Origin: Falciphora oryzae
Taxonomy: Eukaryota > Ascomycota > Sordariomycetes > Magnaporthales > Magnaporthaceae
NCBI GenBank assembly: GCA_000733355.1
Contig: JNVV01000055.1
Span: 160,323 to 182,697 of the forward strand
Reading direction: 5' to 3'
DNA length: 22,375 nucleotides
This document shows, in pieces, positions 16,779 through 22,375 of the stretch (position 1 is the stretch's first letter; the number at the start of each line of letters is the position of its first letter). Made by a program: the position numbers and the translations under genes. Under the pieces are notes generated by a model. That model did not search any database. It was not told the DNA's origin and worked only from the letters and a program-made list of their open reading frames with translations.

Positions 16779-17406
16779 ATGCTCTCTATCCGCACCGACG
16801 AGCAAAGCGTCCGCTGGCTCCATCTACCTACCGGCTCGCCTGGCAATCGTGCGTTCCTGGCCGCGCTCGCCATCAATGTATGTATCACCTTCCCTAGCTC
16901 TTTTTCTTTATCGTACGCAACTAACCTCTCTTTCTTCAAACTTGCAAAACGAAAAGCGTGCGCTCTGTGCTCTACCGTCCGTTAACATCGAAATCCGGAT
17001 GGATGTTCCGACCAAAGCCGGTGCTCTCGATCTGGTTGCCCGGATCGTACAACGCGAGTCCTACTTCCGTACGGTCTTAATCCATTCTCGCGGAACTCCT
17101 CATCGTCGTTGCCCTCAAAGGTGCGGCAACTCCAACTCGGTGCCGCGCTTCGCACGCTGCGTGCGCCTTCGAAGATACCAAGCTGGTACCTGCTCGAGCT
17201 GTATCTGGCAAAGCCATGGGAGCAGGTGTAGACATGCTCGTACGGGGACTATCTCTCCCGGTTCGTCTATTGCTGGTTCGAACCGTAGCGATGATGATAA
17301 TGGTCCTGGTGGTGGTGATGGTGGTCGTGCGGTACAAAAACGTCTTCCTTCCTCTAGCTCTGCTGGTTCGGGTCTGGGTCGTAAGGTGATTATGATCGAG
17401 GATTAA
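16779..17406 (+). pseudogene. Copia 2 antisense accessory gene, DUF3716-like, full frame but splice acceptor mutated
   Basis: Exon 1 is 16779-16877 (MLSIRTDEQSVRWLHLPTGS and on, 33 codons). The intron 16878-16947 has donor GTATGT and branch ACTAACC, but the acceptor is CAA where Copia 1 has CAG. Exon 2, 16948-17406, is open through to TAA after KVIMIED. Intron and exon lengths equal those of Copia 1 exactly. The six Cys (88, 92, 104, 115, 118, 127) are all present, with TCSSCIWQSHGSRC, followed by a tail rich in Asp, Gly and Ser. Changes such as DEER to NEKR and the lost acceptor are all G to A on the plus strand. Correct splicing should fail; otherwise the frame is intact. Role unknown: a nuclear DNA- or RNA-binding factor is my inference from the Cys pattern. 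Confidence 0.65.
16878..16947 (+). other. 70-bp intron of the antisense accessory gene (Copia 2 copy)
   Basis: GTATGT donor, ACTAACC branch (CTAAC at 16921-16925) and a pyrimidine-rich run to CAA at 16945-16947. The Copia 1 counterpart at 13217-13286 has GTGTGT, CTAAC and CAG. Without removal, the exon 1 frame reads on into a different phase, so the intron is needed to join the two conserved parts. Confidence 0.7.
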
Positions 17407-17575
17407 TCGTACGGTGGTATTCTCTTCTTTTCAGGTATAGGATAAGGGAAAAGGGTCTTCATCGTGCGTTGCTTTGCTGGGTCTTTTCTTCTTTTTCTCG
17501 AAGTTTAGGTCGGAAAGGACTAGAGTTGTGCGAAGCCAAATACTATACCAAAGGAAATCTCTCTCCTCGTCAATC

Positions 17576-20500
17576 TTATTTCTCTCCTCTCTCAACATAG
17601 GCTTCCACCCTAATCGTCGCACGATTTGTTAACACCAAGGTTGCCAATGCTTCGTTCGGATCTTTCTTTGTCAGGGCGTCAGCAGGGTTATCTCGTCCGT
17701 CGATCCAACGGATTTCAAAAATCTCCCTTCGTTCGTACGATTCCCGGAAGGACATAATGTCAATCATTAGTCTCTTCTCCGTCGTACTGCCCAGCTTTAC
17801 CAAGCATTCGTACAATAACTTGGAATCTGTGCAAATGGTAGTTAGGATTCGTACGATACCTAAGGTAGAAGTAATCCGTTCCAATATGCTGCTAAATGCG
17901 AAGCCGCTATCAAAGCCAATTGTCATACCGTATAACTCGCTTGCTAGCACGCTCCTCGTTACTCGCTTGCATTTAGTGGATAACCAATGGAAGATGTTCC
18001 CCTTAATAAAGAATGAAATCTCCGCACGACCTGTTTCCTCTGCTAATACGATCAGGTAGCCAAATTGTAATATCAGGTCTTTGTTATTAGCGAATAATCC
18101 ATCTGCAAAAATGAATAGCTTCGTGCGAGCTAGGTCCAAAGGAAGGTAGTTAAGTCCTCGTTGTGGGTTATCCATCTGCCATTGGAACCGCTGGTTCAAC
18201 TTGTCGATGTCCTCTTTACTTAGGTTGTTCACCTAGGCTGCTACAAATAGGTCGTACGCTGCCTCTAGTTAACAAATGGTTGCCACATATGCACCTCGTG
18301 CGCGTTAAGCAATATACTATTGTACTGCGTCCTCGGCCTTTAGTTCTATCAGCTGGAATTAATTAAGCTATCCTTTTTGCACAACCGTAATATTCTTTCC
18401 TTAAAGTTCGAACTTGCATCCGTTAAACTCCAAATGGTTGTCGTACGAAAAAAACGTTTTCGGTTTAGCTTAGAAATTGGCTTCGTACAACTTTTCCTCC
18501 TCCAGGTCCGAAAATGCTGTCGTTGCAAAGCTAAGCGTATCATCTATTTGCATGCCCGTGATGCCAAACTCCTATCGTCCGGTTGCTATAAATAGTAGGC
18601 AAGGGTCGTACGATAAAATTTCCATTCCCAGCGCTTCGCGATAGTGGGAATAGTAGGTTTTCCACCAGTAGGTTCCAGATTCTGCCATTCCGTACAGTGG
18701 CCCTTGTATCCATAAAATGGAATCCGTTAGGTACCTGTAGCGGATTTCCTTTGGCAGGTTTGCGATAACTGTTCGTGCAAGCTTTTCTTTAGACTGGATA
18801 TAGGCTTGGGTGATATCCCTTGCTTCGCACGATGCTCCTAACTCTTCCATTAAAGTCGGGCCGATGCCAAAAAGTAAGCGCTAGCTCATCCGTTAGATGG
18901 TTAAAGCCTGGGTAAAAAGTTCCTCCTTTTCGGAATCGTTAAACCCTTGCGCAACCATCCTCGTCTTTTCGTACGGATAGTCCGAGGTCTTCCCTTTCAC
19001 TTCTCGTACGAAGCGGGTATCCCATATCCGGAATCCGGCGTACTTGTTTGGATCGTACTTAACGATCTTGATGGTACCTCGTACGATAAGGTTATTAATC
19101 TCTGCCGCGTCGGACTCTTCGAACGGCTCTCCTGGTGTAGTGATCTTTCCCTCCGCACGAAGTGATAGGGCCAATTCCCAGTCACCTTTCTCTTTGGCAG
19201 TCAGGTATGCTGTTGGCTATGCGTCTTTCCTCGGTCTTCCCCTGCCTCGTTTAGGGGGAATGACCGGGTCAGATTGGGCGGTAGCTTCTGCTGCCTCGGG
19301 AGCTTCGTACGATGGGTCTGGCTCATTATCCATCTCTTTTAGGGCTTCGTGCGATAGGTCTAGTTCATCGTTCTCCTCTTCTGGATCACGGATGTATGGC
19401 TTGGCTTGTGTTAGCCGGAATACCTTTGGTCCGCTGTCTGTAAAGACGGTAACATTAAACTGGTCGGTTGCTTGAAAAACGTGCGGTCCGGTCCAGCCCT
19501 TCTTTTCTCTCCAAACGAGAACTTCACTGCCGAAGGGAAATTGCAGTAGGTCATGCGTGCGAAGTCCGTTCCGGGTGTTTAATGCTCGGCTAACCTCAAC
19601 TTCCGCACGGATACTCCGCAACATTCTCATTGCCTTTTGGACTGCTTCTGCTCTTCGTACGATATCTAGGGACGGAGCGGAGTCTTAGTTAATCCGGGGG
19701 TAAGCACCAAAGACCAACAGGGTTGGCACAAGGCCGTTAGATCCTGCTGTGTCGTTTAATGCTTTAATTGCCATCTGCAACAATGTTTCGTCATCCGTAC
19801 AATATCCAAATTCCTCCTTTAGGATATCGTACGCTCTCCTAAAGGGTTGGTGCGCTCGTTCGATCTTCCCGACAGCCCAGTGGGCTTCCACTAGCATCTC
19901 TTTGCACGATACTCCTACCACCCTAGCGTGGTTGCGGAATACTTCCGACGAAAAGTTCGTGCCAAGGTCGTGCGAAATGGTATCTAGTAGCCCTTGGTAA
20001 GCAAAGATCCAGCATCTGCAAAGGGCGTTCCATACGTCCTGGGCTGACAGTGATCGTACGAACGTCGCAGCTTGAAAGGATATTGCTGCATCGATAACGT
20101 GCAGTGCGTTTTTCCCTCCCAAATGTACGATGTCGATAACGATTTCGTAATTAAACTCGCAATTATCTTTAATCGAAAACTTAAACCGTTAAGGGGCCGG
20201 GTCGTATGTTTGGCAATGGTGGCACACTTTGCCAATCTCCTCCAGGATCTCTTCCTTTACGTCGGAATGTCCTGCTTCCTTTAAAAATCGATGGAGGCGT
20301 TCCGTACGAGGGTGTCCGAACCTTCGATGGAGCCTCCTAAGTTCTCCTTCTGTTAGGAATGCTGCTGCTTCCGCACTACCCACGTTAAAAAATGGGTGCC
20401 CCCATTTCCTAATTACAGGAATAGTTGTTCCGTCCTTTCGCACGATGTTATCGTCGACGTTATTAAAATAACATTTCAATCTATCGGCGTCGTGCAAACA

Positions 20501-22375
20501 AAACAGAAATGGGGTCTGGGAGTTTAGGATATGGTAGGTAACTTCCCCGAGGGGGTTTTCCATCCGCATCGTACCGATAAAGGTTTCCACATTATTTCCT
20601 CCAAATCTCACTTCCGTTAATCCTAGCGTCCAATCGATTTCCGCACGGGGGTTCTCTCTCAAATATGCTTCCACCTAGCATTTTCCGACTATAAAAACTC
20701 GTGCGGCGCCAGTATCCCAAAGCTCGCTTTAGTAAGTCGTACTGTACTGGTTATGCAATACGAACTGGTCCGACGCTTCGCTCGAACTGGCTTGGTAAAT
20801 GTCCTCGCCAATCGTGCGATAAAGGTAAACATAGTCTTAGAGGTATTGCACCAGTAGTGCTTAAGCTTGTTCATCTTCCTCCTCATCGTACGATAATGGT
20901 AAGCCTTCGTGGTCTTGGAGAAATGCTTCGAAGTTATCTCCTTCGTTGCCCAGGTCTTCGCACGCCTGGAAGTACCGTTATCTCGCACCCTCCTGTTCTT
21001 TGCGTAGGTGCTTCGTTAACCAGCATCCTTCCTTTTTGCACACATAGCAGCGCAGCTTCGTGCGATATTAGAAGTTGCTATTTAGCCGGTAGTTGCCGCC
21101 GCCGCCTGTCCGGAAATTGCCGCCTTGGCCCGTCCGAGGTTTGTTGTTGTTATGGTACCGTCGGTCCGTATAGTTGGCGTCGTGCGGTCCTTCCTCCAAC
21201 AGGAACTAGGTCCTGCTCGTGCGATCCATTGTCACCTGTAATGCTGCTCGGAGGTCTGCGAACAAAGCTTCGCACGTTAGCTTCTAGGTAAGGAGTGCGA
21301 TTTCGAACTCCGGCACTCCACGGCATGCTTAAGTAACGACCGTGTGGAAGGCACTCTCCCCTTAGTAGCTTTCACCCAAAGCTCTTTGTGCGAACTAAAA
21401 CTTATCCAACATCGTTTCCAGCACCTCAAGCAATGTCTTATCTAAATAGGTTTGGCGCATCCGCACGAACGTCATCGACGTCCAGTCTGTCCAATAAAGC
21501 GTATAGTTAATCTTCGAGTTGAAATAAAGATCGAGGAGCTTGTACATTTCGTCCCATCGCTTTCCGGGTCCGATATAGTTGATATAAAAATCTTCCGCAC
21601 GGCCTAACAAGATATCGGGAAAAACAACGTGGTACTGGTTTTCCTCGATCTGGAATCGTTAACAGCAGCCAATGAAAATCCTTGCTTTGTCGAACAAGAT
21701 ATCGTACGGTTTACCGGTATAATTCCGGTCCGTTTTCCATCCCTTTTAGAAAGCTAAGATCTTATTCGGCTCCAGCGGGTAGCTATGTACCGGCAGCTTC
21801 GGGGGCAGGTTGTATTCCATCGGGGGGATGGTCGTGCGAGGGGTTTGATCCTCCGGGAGCTATAGGAAATTCCAAACTTCCTGTATCGTACGTGCTCCTA
21901 GTGGGATGATCCTAAACACTTGTGTCTGTTCCCGCACGAAATCCGTATTATCGTGGAACTGTTCTACTTCCACGGTAGGGATTGCTATCGGGACTGCCCT
22001 GGCCGGAGTGACGGCTGGCCAAGCTGGGGCTATGTCGTACGAGGATGCTTGTCGTCCAAGCTGTGGTATCCGGGATGGACGTGCTGGTTGCGCTGGCTGC
22101 AAGGTGGGTGTCTCGTACGGAGTGTCTGGAGGTATAGGGTCCAATACTCGCATGAACCTGGCCGTTACTGTTCCTCCTGGGATATGGGTCCCATCTTCCA
22201 TCAAAAGTTGGTCCATCCGCTTTTTGAACGTACGACCGACTTGGTTGAATAGGTCGTGTGTCCATCCGGCGAACTCCTCTCGAAAGGTTTGACGTAGCGC
22301 CTTGCCTCTAATAGACATCCAGATAGCTTCCGCGACCGATCGTGCGAAGTAGGTTGTAATTTCGTTAACCGAAAG
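17576..22375 (-). pseudogene. gag-pol: Copia 2 gag-pol polyprotein, partial at the 5' end, with many stops
   Basis: Collinear with Copia 1 gag-pol with no net indel (a Copia 1 position p matches 30164 minus p here). It keeps several residues that Copia 1 lost: integrase zinc site ending CHHC, RT motif QIDD (18539-18544), an RNase H Asp in FADG, and TDS. It has its own stops, at least seven, for example at 18572, 18893, 19217, 19685, 20189, 21395 and 21860. Its substitutions relative to Copia 1 are of the type P to L, T to I, H to Y, R to W, S to F, that is C to T in the coding strand. The true end is the stop at 17576-17578. Its first codons and promoter lie outside the window. Confidence 0.92.

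Larger units (their letters stand above)
15823..22347. repeat. Dispersed array of TCGYRCGA across Copia 2
   Basis: Same pattern as Copia 1 and mostly at matching places, for example 15823-15830 in the LTR, 16708 (TCGCACGA), 17615, 17850, 18605, 18823, 19304, 20055, 20435, 20886-20893, 22035-22042 and 22340-22347. Several sites differ between copies by one transition inside the octamer: TCGCACAA at about 10852 in Copia 1 is TCGTACGA in Copia 2. Both TCGTACGA and TCGCACGA/TCGTGCGA forms occur at matching positions in both copies, so both forms predate the split. Confidence 0.88.
15717..22375 (-). mobile_element. Copia 2: second copy of the copia family, minus strand, running off the right edge
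   Basis: Reversed relative to Copia 1 and collinear with it: 3' LTR, non-coding region, antisense gene (here on the plus strand), and gag-pol on the minus strand. From the ATG of the gag motif MSIR to the pol stop, both copies span exactly 4743 bp, so no net indel has occurred. The missing part is about the first 64 codons of gag, the leader and the 5' LTR. Confidence 0.93.

Noticed and set aside
1..22375. Editing of retroelement cDNA by a cytidine deaminase as the source of the G to A changes
   Set aside because: It would give G to A in the sense strand of every copy, but Copia 2 and Gypsy B show C to T in sense. The bias follows the chromosome strand.

Overview
The whole window is nested retrotransposon sequence, and I see no ordinary host gene. 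The likely host is a filamentous ascomycete fungus. The evidence is a Tad-like LINE with an RNase H domain, a 70-bp intron with a CTAAC branch site, a Cys-rich protein resembling a fungal DUF3716-type family, and repeat copies damaged almost only by transitions that turn Trp and Gln codons into stops, as repeat-induced point mutation (RIP) does. The host assignment is inference.

Layout. Positions 1-872 (minus) are the C-terminal, RNase H part of a LINE. Positions 873-5255 (minus) are a Ty3/gypsy element, 'Gypsy B', running from 5' LTR/leader through gag and protease to RT, and cut by the LINE. Gypsy B lies inside the gag of a second copy of the same family, 'Gypsy A' (plus, 5256-6851 and 14428-15716). 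Gypsy A is split by a complete Ty1/copia element, 'Copia 1' (plus, 6852-14427), with 372-bp LTRs and a perfect 5-bp target duplication CTTAC. It is interrupted again at 15717 by a second copy of the same copia family, 'Copia 2' (minus, 15717 to beyond the right edge).

The copia family is the unusual part. Between pol and the 3' LTR both copies carry an extra gene on the opposite strand. It has two exons, a fungal-type intron and a six-cysteine domain, and encodes 185 residues when undamaged. The full length of each element, LTRs, coding and non-coding parts alike, is also studded with a palindromic octamer TCGYRCGA (about 30 perfect sites in Copia 1 against about 0.5 expected, plus a similar number of one-mismatch sites). 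The Gypsy and LINE sequence around them has essentially none. A testable hypothesis is that the antisense gene encodes a DNA-binding factor that recognises these sites, comparable in logic to the VANC anti-silencing proteins of Arabidopsis VANDAL elements. The link between protein and motif is inference.

All copies are decayed. Comparing them shows that the damage is mostly G to A on the plus strand of the window, whichever way an element points. This fits a strand-biased genomic process acting after insertion and does not fit editing of retroelement cDNA. The single 1663-codon gag-pol frame of the copia family is free of indels in both copies and is broken only by point-mutation stops and lost catalytic residues.
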